Assembly (NCBI GenBank): GCA_003864495.1
Contig: ML133436.1
Span: 3,535,326 to 3,599,325 of the forward strand
Source: Nemopilema nomurai
Lineage: Eukaryota > Cnidaria > Scyphozoa > Rhizostomeae > Rhizostomatidae
Reading direction: 5' to 3'
Length of the DNA stretch: 64,000 nucleotides
Shown piece after piece: positions 63,991 through 64,000 of this stretch (position 1 is its first letter; each line of letters opens with the position of its first letter). A program made the position numbers and the translations under genes. The notes beneath the pieces are model-generated. The model saw only the letters and a list, made by a program, of their open reading frames with translations. It did not search any database and was not told the origin of the DNA.

Positions 63991-64000
63991 CTGAAAGGCA

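Noticed and set aside
1..64000. CRISPR arrays
   Set aside because: All repeats are contiguous tandem or inverted arrays without unique spacers, in a eukaryotic genome.

Overview
This is a eukaryotic, animal-type window: AT-rich, with short coding exons bounded by GT/AG splice sites and large repeat-filled introns. No operons, CRISPR arrays or prokaryotic signals are present. Gene content (protein kinase N, a Bar-like homeobox gene, a PH/TBC Rab-GAP, a proteasome beta-2 subunit) indicates a metazoan. A cnidarian or other early-branching animal is my best guess, by impression and not by proof. Every multi-exon gene I recognise is on the minus strand, so each reads right to left. Exons were reconstructed by eye from reading frame, splice signals and phase continuity. 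The phases joined without conflict across nearly all exons listed.

Layout. 1-2546: a broken minus-strand ORF running off the left edge, and a 13-bp tandem array resembling RNA polymerase III B boxes. 2547-7925: N-terminal two thirds of protein kinase N (three HR1 coiled coils and a C2-like domain); the kinase exons are outside the window. 7926-19230: mostly non-coding, with one satellite (10943-11332) and one unassigned ORF near 17.6 kb. 19231-20914: a two-exon Bar-like homeobox gene. 20915-28020: non-coding, with a decayed LINE fragment (about 22.15 kb), a 19-bp minisatellite (about 25.2 kb) and an 11-bp array of CRE-like sites (26.8 kb).

28021-48743 (possibly to 56.8 kb) is the centre of the window. 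A PH - coiled coil - TBC protein of TBC1D2 type occupies at least 27 exons. It is followed on the same strand, after only about 0.5 kb, by eight exons encoding a LRRK/JIP-like beta-propeller. The propeller exons have no usable ATG of their own, and their first exon is in the right phase to join the next-to-last TBC exon. The locus may therefore make a PH-TBC-propeller fusion as well as a short TBC protein. A small secreted PAN/apple-like protein is encoded, apparently without introns, inside one TBC intron.

The introns of this locus carry two copies of a TA-flanked MITE, a 0.6-kb element with 26-bp terminal inverted repeats, a tRNA-derived SINE, and a large head-to-head satellite (about 13 forward and 6 inverted copies of a 168-bp unit, 51.1-55.1 kb). 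An inverted pair of 53-bp hairpin elements flanks that satellite.

59332-63990: 3' part of the proteasome beta-2 subunit gene (PSMB7), with a 1.25-kb 17-bp minisatellite in one intron; its 5' exons lie beyond the right edge.
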